A DNA stretch of 64,000 bases from Daphnia carinata (taxonomy: Eukaryota > Arthropoda > Branchiopoda > Diplostraca > Daphniidae): NCBI RefSeq assembly GCF_022539665.2, contig NC_081331.1, positions 5,304,501 through 5,368,500 on the forward strand. The letters are read 5' to 3'. Both the position numbers and the translations under genes were made by a program. Each line of letters starts with the position of its first letter. The first letter of the stretch is position 1. Under the pieces are notes generated by a model. The model made no database searches and was not told the DNA's origin. It saw only the letters and a program-made list of their open reading frames with translations. Positions 33,805 through 45,466 of the stretch are shown one piece after another.

Positions 33805-36482
33805 TCAATTTTGTACACCATTCTTAACTAAAGCCAATTGCTCTGATGCGATATCCTTTTCCCAGAGTTTCATATGGTCAGTCTGTAAGACTTTAGAGAT
33901 TAAAGCCTCTAGTTCTGAATTATGAAACTCTTCGGCGCACAATTTTTTCAAGTTGATCGGGGTAGATGACGGTCCGGGTACAGCAGGCTGGAAAGCCAGA
34001 AGGGAAGGATCGTATTGTTTATGTAACTCCAGTGGTGTCCTAAGCGTAAGCATTAACATCGGTCAATCCATATAAACATGACTTTCATTAGGACATACTT
34101 TCGTGTTAATTCCATCGATAGAGCTCCGTTGCCAGTTGTTGGATTTTTAAGAAGAATGTGTCGCGCAAATTTGTTCACAATTGGATGGTAATGCCTGACA
34201 AGTGAATGCAGTTCCCATAAAGCAGTACTGCCTGCGTTACAGTGCTCGGGCTCTTCTAATTCTGCCAAGAAAGTTCCACTGCCGGAGGAGGTGTCAAGAT
34301 CCAGAAGCATATCTGTTTGCTTATGCGTCTGTTTGGGGGAGAAACCACCGATTACACAGAAGGTTAAATAAGAAAAAGCAAACTACTTACCATCATTAAG
34401 ATGCGGACCAAACTGAGCAGACCTATACTGCTATTATGTTGGACTTGAAGAGCCAAGGTTGCAACCCGCTTTGTGAATGCTAAAACGCGGTGGATAGAAA
34501 CCTTTTTCCTTCGTTTGATTAGCATGTTTTCGAGACAGTCTAGCGCGATGGGCATATCGGAATTCGAAGGCCCTACATTCAGTTTTCATGAGACTAGTGT
34601 CAATGAATTAAAAAAATTAATAAACCAAAATATGGCATACCAGCAGTAAGACTGAAAAGGACTTTGTACAAGTGGGAATAGAAGTGAAGAGGGTCGATGT
34701 TAAGTGCTTCTCCTTGACCAGAGAGCATAATGAGTACTACTTGAATCGCGTACAAACACTGCCGGTAATCAAGCTGATCGTTGGCGATGAGATTATTGAA
34801 AACTTCCACCAAGTCGGTAAAGAAATCCACGTTAATTGTATGTGCGAATCTGTGTACAAAAACAGAATATTATTAGCTACGAATTGTAAAACATATAACA
34901 AGTAAATGTATATAAGTACACACTTTGCCAATCCCTGCAAGACGACACCCATAAGACCAGATTTTGGAGCCATCTTCAGGATGCGAAAGTAAATGGTGAA
35001 AACCAATTTAACCGTTTCTGTCTGGTATTTACTTTTACTTCCTTTGCTATGCTCTGCTCTAGCAACAACAATTTCTTTCTCCAGTCGTTCAATCTTCTTT
35101 CTTCGACGCCTCTCGTTCTTTGACAATATGAGGAGTTTTTCTTTTCTCGTCAAAGTTTTGTACCGATTGATTTCCTCCTCTCTTTCCTTGTCTAAATTTA
35201 CATCTTTGATTCGCAATGCAATAAGGATGTCCAAGCAGTCGGGTGGAATCTGGTGGTGTCGTTTATTTTTAATCAAGTGATTAACTTGTCGAACAGCGTG
35301 CAGGGATATCTCCCCTTTCTTGTCGTCTTTGAAGAGTTTTTTAAACGCAGAACAGACCAAAAGTCGCACCTCGTCCATCTTGTGAGCCGTAAATGGAATC
35401 AAAGCGTGTACGATATTTTTCGAAAAATTAAAGTGTGGCATAGCCACTAACAAATCACTTAAGCATTTTAACGCAAAAATCGCAACTCGCTTGGCACGTT
35501 CTTCAAGATTTTTCGGATTTTTTTTCATCTCCTTCAGCGGTGCAAGTGTATCTTCTAGTTTTTTAAGAAACATTTGATAGTACTTAAGGAGACGTGCTTC
35601 GTTTCCGTAGACTTCTCTGGTAAGTTTCTTTAGTCGTTCACCAGGCTTAGAAGTAGATTTAATTTCAAATCCTGGTGCCAAATCTTTGAAAAGTTCCACC
35701 AGACTGGCAGACACTAGTTTAAAACCAGTGATGAAAATGTCTGGAGTGAGTGTATTGTACAATTTCAATACTGCACTGATATGCTCCATTCGTTCATCCG
35801 GGTTTTCAAGAATATTGCTCGACGACGACCCAATCAGCGCTTTTAGATCTTCAAGTTTCTGTTTGCGTTGTGCATACATCTCTGCCATGCTTTTGGGAGC
35901 TTCTTCTTTTTCAGCATCCTCATCTTCATGATCTTCCTCTTCATCAGACGTTTGGTAGTCAACCTCAATTGACTGCTCTACAATACCCTGCTTAGTTTTA
36001 ATTGGCAAAAGGTGCTTTGTTTCTTTCTTTGTCAACTCCTTATTGAACAGTTCTTCATTGTACTCTTCTTCAACATTATTACTCTTTTTTTCTTCTAATT
36101 TTCTTTTCTTTGGTAAATTACCATTCTGTTCTTTTTTTGTTGCATTATTCTTTAGGAAAGTAACATCTTCTTCATCCATCATATCCATCATTTCATCAGC
36201 TTCGAAGTCATCTTGGATAACTACTGGGTTTTTCGCAATTGGTTTGGTGTTATTCATTTTCTTTTTCTTACTGATACCTGGAATAGAGGTTGTAGCATTT
36301 TTATTACTTTGCGGGTTCAGGCGGCTGTTGTTTGGCTGGGTTCTATCCCCGGGTCGCAATTTCGTTTTGACCACAGGTTGACGTACTCTAGCACCAGCCT
36401 TGTAAGTTTTCTTGTGTTTCATGTGGCTGGCTCGCTTAGTTTTGCTAACCACCATCGTTTTTTTGGCACCTTTCTTTGCCAT
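33805..36482 (-). CDS. Noc3: Nucleolar complex protein 3 homolog (NOC3L)
   Basis: Noc3 works with Noc2 in maturation and intranuclear transport of pre-60S ribosomes, and has a role in replication licensing in yeast. Exons (minus): 36482-34924, 34849-34641, 34572-34391, 34328-34099, 34039-33805; phases close to 804 residues, near the human length of about 800. The N terminus is Lys-rich ([20 protein letters not shown]) as in a nucleolar protein, then acidic patches. NOC3p and CBF/Mak21-type regions follow, with [72 protein letters not shown] and [20 protein letters not shown]. The start codon sits in AAGATGGC. Confidence 0.95.
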
Positions 36483-36934
36483 CTTAACAGGTTATGACAA
36501 TAATTGGAGCGAACTTGTTCCCTAATATGAAAACAAAAACAAGAACGAGAAATACACCACGTAAGTTTTGTCCAAGTCTAATTCAGACGGCTTTTGGAAA
36601 ATCACCACGTGAAGTTCTCCGCGTAGTACTGAAACTTGTCGGTAGAGGACTTGTGAAGAAGAGATGAAACGGACTGTATTGAACCAGACCAGAACTCCAT
36701 GTTTTAAGCGCGATTCGCAAAGATTCAGAAGCTGACTGGTTTATTTTCTTTCTTGTAAGAAATATATTCGTTCAAAAGAAATACTCAATACTTCCATTCC
36801 TCTCCAAATTCTTTTTATTGTGACAACACGGAAAATGCATCGTTTTATGACAGAAAAACAAACCAGTTATTCATTTATGAAGTATAATTTTTTTCCTTTT
36901 CCTAAATCGACAAAATAGACATTCGAGGGAAACA
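36483..36934. other. Spacer between NOC3L start and acidic-protein 3' end
   Basis: Holds the NOC3L upstream region, with a CACGTG at 36606-36611, and the presumed 3' untranslated region of the next minus-strand gene. No coding sequence is seen. Confidence 0.5.
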
Positions 36935-37324
36935 TCAGCAATCTTCAAATTCTTCATCTTCGTCTTCGTATCCGCCTTCTTCATCCATTTCTGTTGGGCC
37001 ATTTTCATCCTCCGTGCTTTCAAAGTTATCTTCTTCGTCGTCTTCATAACCACCTATTTCTTCTTTAAATTCAAGTTCTTCGTTTATTTGTCCTTCCTCG
37101 TCCGCAGAAGAGTCAAATACTGCCTTATCATTGGCTTTGGACGCTATTGAAACTTTGTCTTGTGTTCCTGCTGCATTGGTGCTCTTCACCTTTTCGATTG
37201 CTTCAGGTTTTGTCTGTTGAAGTGCAACATTCACGTCAAACGCTCTTTTCGGTTTTACAGAGGGCACTATTTGTTCTCTCTCGATCGCAAAGGAACCAGA
37301 AGATACTACTGGCCCTGTGGCCAT
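36935..37324 (-). CDS. Small acidic protein of unknown function, 129 aa
   Basis: Single-exon frame starting MATGPVVSSGSFAIEREQIV, with a basic patch (VKPKRAFDV) near residue 25 and a C-terminal half rich in Asp/Glu, Gly and Tyr (EEIGGYEDDEED and EEGGYEDEDEEFEDC). I do not recognise the family. No signal peptide or membrane segment is seen. An acidic tail with a short basic patch is common in nuclear or chaperone-like proteins, but that is only a guess. The antisense strand has Ser/Leu/Phe-rich frames that are shadows. It lies between NOC3L and DENR on the same strand, with its own upstream gap of 540 bp. The start has good AAAATGGCC context. Confidence 0.65.
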   Translation of the reverse strand: MATGPVVSSGSFAIEREQIVPSVKPKRAFDVNVALQQTKPEAIEKVKSTNAAGTQDKVSIASKANDKAVFDSSADEEGQINEELEFKEEIGGYEDDEEDNFESTEDENGPTEMDEEGGYEDEDEEFEDC

Positions 37325-37867
37325 TTTTCACAACAATTTTTAACTACTTCTCTGACAACACTTCATACGAGATCAAATTTTTTTCAGTCTCATAGCCAGG
37401 ATGAACTCGGTAGAAGTATACACGTGCGAAGCCAGCAGTGACACACTGCGCAATGAGTACATTGCAATAATTTACGTTGCAGCAACGAATTTCTCAGACT
37501 GTGAAAATTGTCCACAATTTTTAAGATTAGAATATTTTTTCCCAAAAATGACTTGAAGACTCTCCCCCCCCCGAGAATAGGCTCAAAAAACGTATGCACT
37601 GCGAGTTCCTTTTGACTAAACAACAAAATAGGAAAACTACGTTCAATGCCACATGAAACTAATTTCCGTATGAACTATACAACTTTTGAATAAAGTAGCT
37701 TCGGAAAATCCATGTTTAAAAATCTTTAAACCTTTCAAGTAGTACAAGTTGTACATTGAGGTGGCGCGAAGTTAACTTACCAATGTTTTCTTAGGAAGTA
37801 CAAAGTAGCCGTACCGACTATTGTATTCCCCAATGATTCACAAAAAGTATGGATTGCTTTAGAACAT
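37325..37867. other. Spacer between the acidic-protein gene and DENR
   Basis: AT-rich; contains the promoter side of the acidic-protein gene and the DENR 3' region. A run of nine C at 37565-37573 is the only notable feature. No gene is seen. Confidence 0.5.
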
Positions 37868-38691
37868 TTAACGTTTCACCTCCCCAAGATCATCAATTGA
37901 GTCTTCATCTATCTGAGGCCACTTCTCTGGAAGAAGATCAAACAGATCATCTTTGACATCGCCTTGAATGACAATTTCGTCGTCCCCCGTTACCGAGGCA
38001 CCGCACGCAAATTTGGTACCGAAAAACTTAGCTGCTGTTTTCAAATCGATGTCTGAAAAATTAAAACCAAGCTTGATGAAAAAAAAACAAAAAATATGAA
38101 AGTATGACTACCATATGACTTCAGTCCAACAACACATGTCAGCCTTTTCCTGCCACGGGGAGCAACACTCAAGCTGATTTTCTTGGGTCCACCCTCTTTT
38201 TTCTTGGGTTTAGACAAACCCTTGCCACCCCGTTTTTGTCTCTTCTTGTCATCCTCAGTCTCTTTTGATTCTTCTCCTTCATTCTTTCCATCTCCTAAGT
38301 AGATTATATAAAATGTACCCCAGCCATTAATATTTCAGGCAAAAAAAAATATTGAATCTAAATACCTATTCTTGCCTGCTTGGCAAACTCTGATGGCAAG
38401 TTTTTCTCGAACCATGCCTTGCACTTCTCATGTTCTGCATAAAATTCACAATACTAAAACAAATTGTGTCACTTTGCCAGGTTTTAAAAATTTTACTCAA
38501 TTAAATTGAATTCCTACCTCTGTTGGTAGTCCACAGTTTCCACAGTAAAGAACTGTCAATGGATAATCAACATCCGGCTTTGGGCCAACAGGTAATCCAG
38601 ATTCAGTAACATAATACTGAGGTTTGACAGCGACACTCACTACGGGAGTCTCTGAAACCTCATCTCCGGCAGCAGCACAATCTTCAGACAT
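37868..38691 (-). CDS. DENR: Density-regulated protein (DENR)
   Basis: DENR pairs with MCT-1 to promote translation reinitiation after uORFs and recycling of post-termination 40S subunits. Exons (minus): 38691-38518, 38453-38366, 38294-38112, 38052-37868; phases close to 209 residues (human 198). The N-terminal zinc-binding part shows [10 protein letters not shown] then [21 protein letters not shown] Lys/Arg-rich linker ([17 protein letters not shown]) precedes the SUI1/eIF1-like domain (about residues 120-200), with [32 protein letters not shown] and a final [18 protein letters not shown]. An acceptor (TTTTCAG) lies just upstream of the ATG, so a non-coding first exon is likely. Cytoplasmic role is by homology. 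Confidence 0.95.
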
Positions 38692-41600
38692 TTTGATAAC
38701 TGAAAATGACATAAAATGGTATTATTATATGAGTAACGAGGAAAAGAATGATGGCTATTAAAACCGGAGAAAACAGTCCTATTATAATTTTACCAGATAT
38801 CTGTCTGTCTAAATTAATAGCAACTGACGTGGGAAATGATGACACAGTATGTAACTCTGTTTGCTTCAGGCTCTAGCAGACGGCCGAATCCGCGATTAAA
38901 ATCCGAATGATGTCGCTAGATGGCTATTCTTACTACCACTTTGAACGAGGAAATAAACGAACGAGTGCATGTGTGCCCTAACGAGCGCTAGACATTCCCC
39001 CTAACTTCCTTAGGGACAAAAAAAAACTAATTATCGGCGACATTAACAGTGCCGATGACTGAACCATCTGGCGCCTAGCCATCAGCGCTTGAATCAACAA
39101 AAAAAAAGTTAATGGAAATGTGTTTGTCATTTAGAGTGATGATGGAAGAAAGCCTTTTTTTTTCCAATGAGAAAACAGGCTCCCGCTGATGACATTTTCT
39201 TTCCAACAAGAATGTGTGAGTATCATTTCGTAACAGTGCCGCTAGCTATTGTGGTGAATTTTTTCCTGTATCTCTTTTGACGTTAAAAAGAGACACGCGA
39301 TTCCACAAATCTTTGCCGAGGAATTTACAAGCTGGTCTTTTAAAGAAATCGGAACCACCACATCCTCGGCAGCATAAGAATGACGCAATGAGGGGTGAAA
39401 GTCGCCAGTATGTTTTTTTTTTATAGGGTTTCCTCGCCTTTGAAATATACGGGGCCCCTCCTTCTCATCGTGATTTTCTCTAAAAAGGCCATGTCACACT
39501 GGCTTCCTTCCCATCCCCCATCGTTTTTGCTGTTATTTAAAAACAACTTTATTAGTTACGATTTTGACTGGTTTTTTATGTGTCCATCAACTGATTGGAT
39601 TACGACGAACGGTGTCAAAAGGTTCAGTTGTGCTGACTGTATAAGATTTAATGATGGAACGAGTAAAAGAATAAAGAATGTTGTAATAAAACCACACACA
39701 CACACACACACACGCTATATAGACAGCCAAACAAGCGTTACCGGAGCGACGTAAAGTTACGCATTAAAAAAAGAAAAGGGATCGCAGGGTCACGCGATGC
39801 CCGGCGACGTTATTCGAAACCAGCCCTTTCTAACTGGGGTGGGTATGTTGTGAGTTGATTAGCTTTTAACATTCCCATGTGTGTCTCTTTTTCTCGCGGA
39901 ATGGCTTCCGAATCAAATATCTTTTTTCTTAAGAAAAAAAAATCTAAAAAAAAGGCGGTTCTTTAAACAAAAATTGTTTCTCTTTAAAAAAAACCACAAA
40001 ATGAGTCACACAACAGACAATGACGTCATTTGAATCTTCTTTTGTTCTCTTCAAAGTGACGTTGTTTGTTCTCCGGGACATGCAAGGGATAGGCTGTGTG
40101 CTTTTTCTTTTCCAACCATGTCACGAAGCACGTTCCAACCCCCCGTGAGTTATACGGCGCCATCAACTTGAAAACTCTTATGGGGTTTTGTATTGTGTTT
40201 TCTACTATCCCCTTTTTCCTTTCCGATCATTTTTTTTTTCTTTCCTGGTTCTCATGCAAATGTTTACCTTCATTAGCGGATTGAAGGCTGTAATCAACGT
40301 ATAACGATGGCGGTGATTAGATCGTGAACCTTTTAACATTCCCGCATCATTTTTTCGATCGTCTGATTTGCCTATCAAAAATAAGAGGTCGTGAGTGCGC
40401 TGGAAACGTGCGGATTCTTTTAGGAAAAAAAAAAGCGTGTGGGATTCCAGTTTGGTTGAAACTATAACTATACGACGATCAAGTAAATACAACTGCAAAG
40501 AAGGTTGATAAAACTAGTTTTTTTTACGTACCTTTTTTTCCCCTACGTAGAACTGACAAGCGAGTAGACAGGCAAAGAGAGATAGTGCGGCTGGACAGCA
40601 GGCGTGCTAGAGTCAACTTTATGTCTGTGGGAATAAGGGGAAAGTTTTTTTTTATCAGAAAAGATGTAACGCATTCTTTGTCCCGCCACACCTGGATAAC
40701 AATCAACAGTTTCTACCCAAGAAAAAAATATATACCTTGTATGTTGTTTTGACATTTTGAACTGCAGCAGAGGGCAGCAGCAGAAAACTCCGCTCTTCCA
40801 TCACGGCTAAAAAAAAAAATGTACCCATTGCATTTTCTATCCTTAAAAAATACAGGCATGCAACGTTCCCTGCGTAATCATCATATCACAATAGTAAAGT
40901 GGCTTTAGATGGATGAGATGGACCTTTGGTAACTATGCAGTGTGTTTACTCTCTCTGTTTAGTACATCTATATATCTCTTATTTACTCTAAAAGGGTCTT
41001 TGAGCAAAAAGCGGGGAGAATTAGTTATTTGATATGTCAGTCTAGTAAACTTGTGGTGAGGAAACCAATAACAAGGGCGAGCGGAATAAACCCCTCGGCA
41101 ACAACAACAACGCCCGTCTCGAATATCCTTCCATCTGCATATATGACGTCTCTCTTTTCTCCGGCCGACAGAAAACACACACACACAAATAAATTCCTAT
41201 TTCATTTCCCTTATGTGATGGCCTACTACTAATCCATTCATGTGTCAAAAAGTCAGTTATTATTATTTCATTTCTTTTTTTTTTTTCGAGAGGGTGGTTG
41301 CTGCGTTCATCCACTTGAAAACGATGTAATACATTTTTCTACGAAGGGGAAAAAAAAAGACGTGAAGAAACATAACTTGTCAGGCCGAGTTCAAGGTTGA
41401 AAGCGCGTTGCTCGCTTGTTTCACGTATTTCTTACGCGTCCACATCACAAAAGGAAGAAAAACTGGTTAAACGCCATTCTTTTAACGTTTGGAAGAATGC
41501 TCTGCGTTGTTTTCAAATGTTGTGAAATAATGCAATTCAAGAAGCCAATATAAAGCGTTGTGTGATGCTAATATGATGACTGTCGAACAAGTTCGCCTGC

Positions 41601-44600
41601 CGACAATATGTGCGCATATTAAAAAACACGAAATTTTTTTTGACGTGTGCAGATAAAAATAGAAGGCCGCTTCGTTTAGTTCCAACGTTTTCGTTTATCA
41701 TCGCGGCAGCTTAAAAGATAAGGAAAAGAGCCATATAAGCCCCCCCTGCCTTAGATAGTATTGCTTTTATTGTTTACCTTTTTTTCCCCCCAATCACGTC
41801 AGCCAAAAGTCCTGTCATTTTTACAACAGCGCAGCCATAGAGTTGTTGAGATACGTAGTTCGTCGTCAAGCTAGTATCACTAAACAAGGACGTCGACCAA
41901 AGGTCTTCGTTTTTCCGTTACTTCACAAAAGTCGTTGCTCAACAAGAGCGTTGCGTGTTTCTGACCAACTGGAAAAAGAAAAAGGGAAATTTATTTTCCA
42001 ACAGAGAGCTCGTGCCAACTAACTTTGAAAGACAGAACGACCTTCTTCTACATGCCGGCCTAGTAAATTTCAAGGGAAAAAAGAGAGAAACATTTACCAG
42101 CAGCTAGTCGTTGACGGAGTATAAAACTGCTGGGCCTCAGATAAAAAGCCTCCCACGCGCCTCTTGAAAATTGACGTTATGTGCCTTGTTTGGGCGTACA
42201 CAACATCGAATGTAATCCATAAATTTTTGGTATTTTTCGAGTGCTGTTCTACCCTGTAATCAGCTTTCTTCCATTTACAGTCAAACAAAAAACAGGGAAA
42301 TATTTACGAAGCTTTTTAATTTCAAGCGTATATATTTATCGCTTGGTGGAATCAACGGCATTTTAAAAGAAAATTTTCTTTTTTTCTCCCATTGCTTTTA
42401 ATAAAAATGTGATAAAGATAAAAGAAGAAACTAAAAAGGACTGCCTGCGGCTTTGCATTAAGAAAAATGTAAATTTACGATGGGTTCACAGACTCTAGGA
42501 GGATATACACAACTTGAAGGGAAGACCAGTCAGTAGCGCACATCCAACTGCGCGAGGGGCTTCCACCTTTTTGCTACCTGTGTGTCAGTAGGCAAGCAAT
42601 TTGCCAGACGACCGATCGAGCCTTTTGTAATAAATGATTTTTTTTCTTTTCTTTTCAGTGCACACATGTCTGTCGTCTTTTGACGTGAGGGCGCGTGGAA
42701 CTAGTACGTACTGGAATGTCCTTGTACAAAAAGAAATTCCACGTAGGCCTATTGATTGTGAGTCAATTTGGGAGTGGCCTCCTTTTTTTAGAAATATTCA
42801 GGGTCCCTTAATGTTCTCCCTACAGTCGAAAATCATTTATACAGAAGGAGAAAATAGTCATTCATTTCAATCTACATATGTACAGCTTCGCTGGTATTAT
42901 TCTGCCTCTACCAATGGTGGCATATGCTGATGGGCACAACCCAAAAAAAAAAAACGATAACGATCTATAGGGCGCGGTCTTTTCCACCTTTCATAGAAAT
43001 TATTATATGTTTTTTTTTTTCAAAAGCGATAAGAATAAATTGAAAACTGCGGCTAATATTAAGATATACGGGAAATCAGTTCAAACTGGTCGTTATTTTC
43101 CCCGGAAGCTTGTTAGAGGCCTCCTCCTGATTTAAACGAAATGTTTCCCTTTTTTTTTTTTAAAAACCAAGTCAAACAGGTCGATAGAGAGAATGAAATT
43201 TCAATTGGAAATGAGTCTTCATTCAGACCCCCAAGGCTGTATAGTAACTGTCTGTTGCAATTTCGTTTGAAAAAAAAAACAATAGGTAAGACCTCCCCCC
43301 TCTCGAACAACAGGTATGTTTTTTTTTTATCCTAACATCCGGTTGGTATACACCCAAATAAGGTTCTTTTGTTTCCGGCGGCGGCCATCTTTCTTTTACT
43401 AGAAAGAAAATGCGGTTAGGGAAAAGAGTTATGGCGTTTCAAGTGGCACGGGTTCTCGCGCAACAACTCAAACATGTTTTGGTGACTAATGTCTTAGCTT
43501 CAGTTCTCAATCATAGATGTAAGCGTACATCTCCCGCAAACATTTTCCGCTCAATCGTGAGGGTGACGTCATCCCATGGTTTTGACCGGAAACGGGTTGC
43601 ACCACCGCACCGCCCCCATAACACAGACTTATCTTTTTTTCTTTTTCGACACACACAAATTTCTCCTGTGATTCACCAATGAAATGTTTCCGCTTGACTA
43701 CCGTTTTGATATGCAAATTAATTGAGCGTGTCTAAATTTGGCAATGGAGACAGGCGGACCCAAAATATTTCCATCATTGTATGTGTTGGTTAATGGCAGT
43801 ACTTTTGATTGTAAATAGTGAGAATATGCTTGTGTGTATAATTATGAGGAGGTGCTACAGTCTCCCTATAAGCGTGAGCACACGCCATCACCCGGTGGGT
43901 ATTCCTAGAGAGGGACCATCACGCAGTTCATTAGCTATTAAAGCATTTGTTGTCATCTATTCCCTCCCACCAGTTGGGAGGCCAGTGCAAAAAGGAAAAC
44001 CGGTAGCCTAAAAACCAAAAAAAAAAATCCAATGACTTTGATGGCCGTCACGAACTCACAGCCAACGTGCATGCAGTGTTGTAATGTTGATTATTCATCG
44101 TTTCAAAGACGTGCGAGTGTTTTGTTTAGCTTTCGCGTGACTGCGTTGTACTGGGTGTTGGAAAAATATCAAGAAAAAATAAAATAAAGAAGCCGTAACG
44201 GACAAAAAAGAATCGAATTCTGAATTGCCAGAACTCAGAAGAAGAGACTCTCTACACGTCATCGAATTGGCGCCGCTAGGTGGCCAATGCCCTCTGGCGT
44301 TAGTCAGCCATTAGAAAGAGCTCTGCAGTGGCGCCAGCCGTCTTCCTCATACCAGTTTAGTACGAAGCCGAGAGCAGCTAGAGATCGGTCGTGTGTTCAT
44401 GTGTCGGGTCTCTCTCCACCTTTTTTTTAAACCAGAAAGAGACACTGAGGAGAGAGAGAAAGAGAAAAATACCTTTGCATTTAAGTCTCGAGGGGTGTGT
44501 GTGTGCGATTCTCCGCTTGTCCACCCCATAGAACATCGCATTTCCGGATTATCAGGCTATCGCCATCTTTTTTTTTTCCGCGTGGGATATTTGATTGTGT

Positions 44601-45466
44601 TTCATTGAGTGTGTGTGTGTCTTCAGTTACCCCAGTTGGAATTCAGTTTGTGGCTGATGCCCACGTTTCCTATAAGTTTATCCCTACCTGGAAACTGACA
44701 ATATTAAGCCGGCGGCTGCGTTCGATTTCAGACGCAACAGGTAATCGAAAAGAATTTATTTTCAAATATTCTTTTGAGGGAAAAAAAAAATTCGTAGTGA
44801 GAGGTTGCCATTTCCTTTCTCTGGTTGAGGGTACCCTTTTCTTGGAAGAAAAGTTATTTGATATTGTCGTGAGAGACATGGGCGAATCAAAAGCCAATTA
44901 GGAGGATGACGTCACGAAAGTATGGCGAAAAAAAAAAAAAGAATTGTTGGTGGCCTACAACAGGTGTGTGGGCTAAAAAGGCGTGGGTTGAAAACTCGGT
45001 GCACTGGGCATACCTGTACCCTCCCTCCTTTAACGGATTGCTGTGGTGTAGTGTATGCAAGTCACGCTGCTGTGGTTGAAGCTACCTGGGCGACGCCGTT
45101 TTTTTTCTCTCTAGAAAAGGCAACCGTGACGGAATGGCTGTCACATACTCGAAAAATTGTAGCCAAAAGATTTTTTTTCTTTTCTGTTCAACAAGAGTGG
45201 CCTGCTATAATAATACCAACAAAAAAAAAATGAAATTTCCTAATTTTTGTCCTTTGAAATTAGATATGAGGCCGTTATCGCCATCGACCGGACCGTATGG
45301 CACGGATTATTGAGCCATCCTTTTCGTACTGAGACAGTGCCCACGACTTCGTTCACTACCTGGTGTGTGCGTGTGTCGACTATAAAAGAAACGGAGAAAA
45401 AAAAAGTGTGTTGATTATCAACGAGGCGGGTCGAATTATCGTGACTGTGATTACTATCGTTTTGAC
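38692..45466. other. 6.8-kb non-coding region between DENR and the cadherin gene
   Basis: No frame here is supported by splice structure or a family motif. It is rich in homopolymer A/T tracts, with a CA repeat at 39691-39712 and others near 41168 and 44500. It holds palindromic CREs (TGACGTCA) at 40021, 43564 and 44907, and GCCATCTT at 43384 and 44562. It is best read as the regulatory and 5' leader territory of the cadherin gene, possibly with non-coding exons I cannot place. Confidence 0.5.

Noticed and set aside
39691-39712. CA repeat as a functional element
   Set aside because: An ordinary microsatellite with no supporting context.
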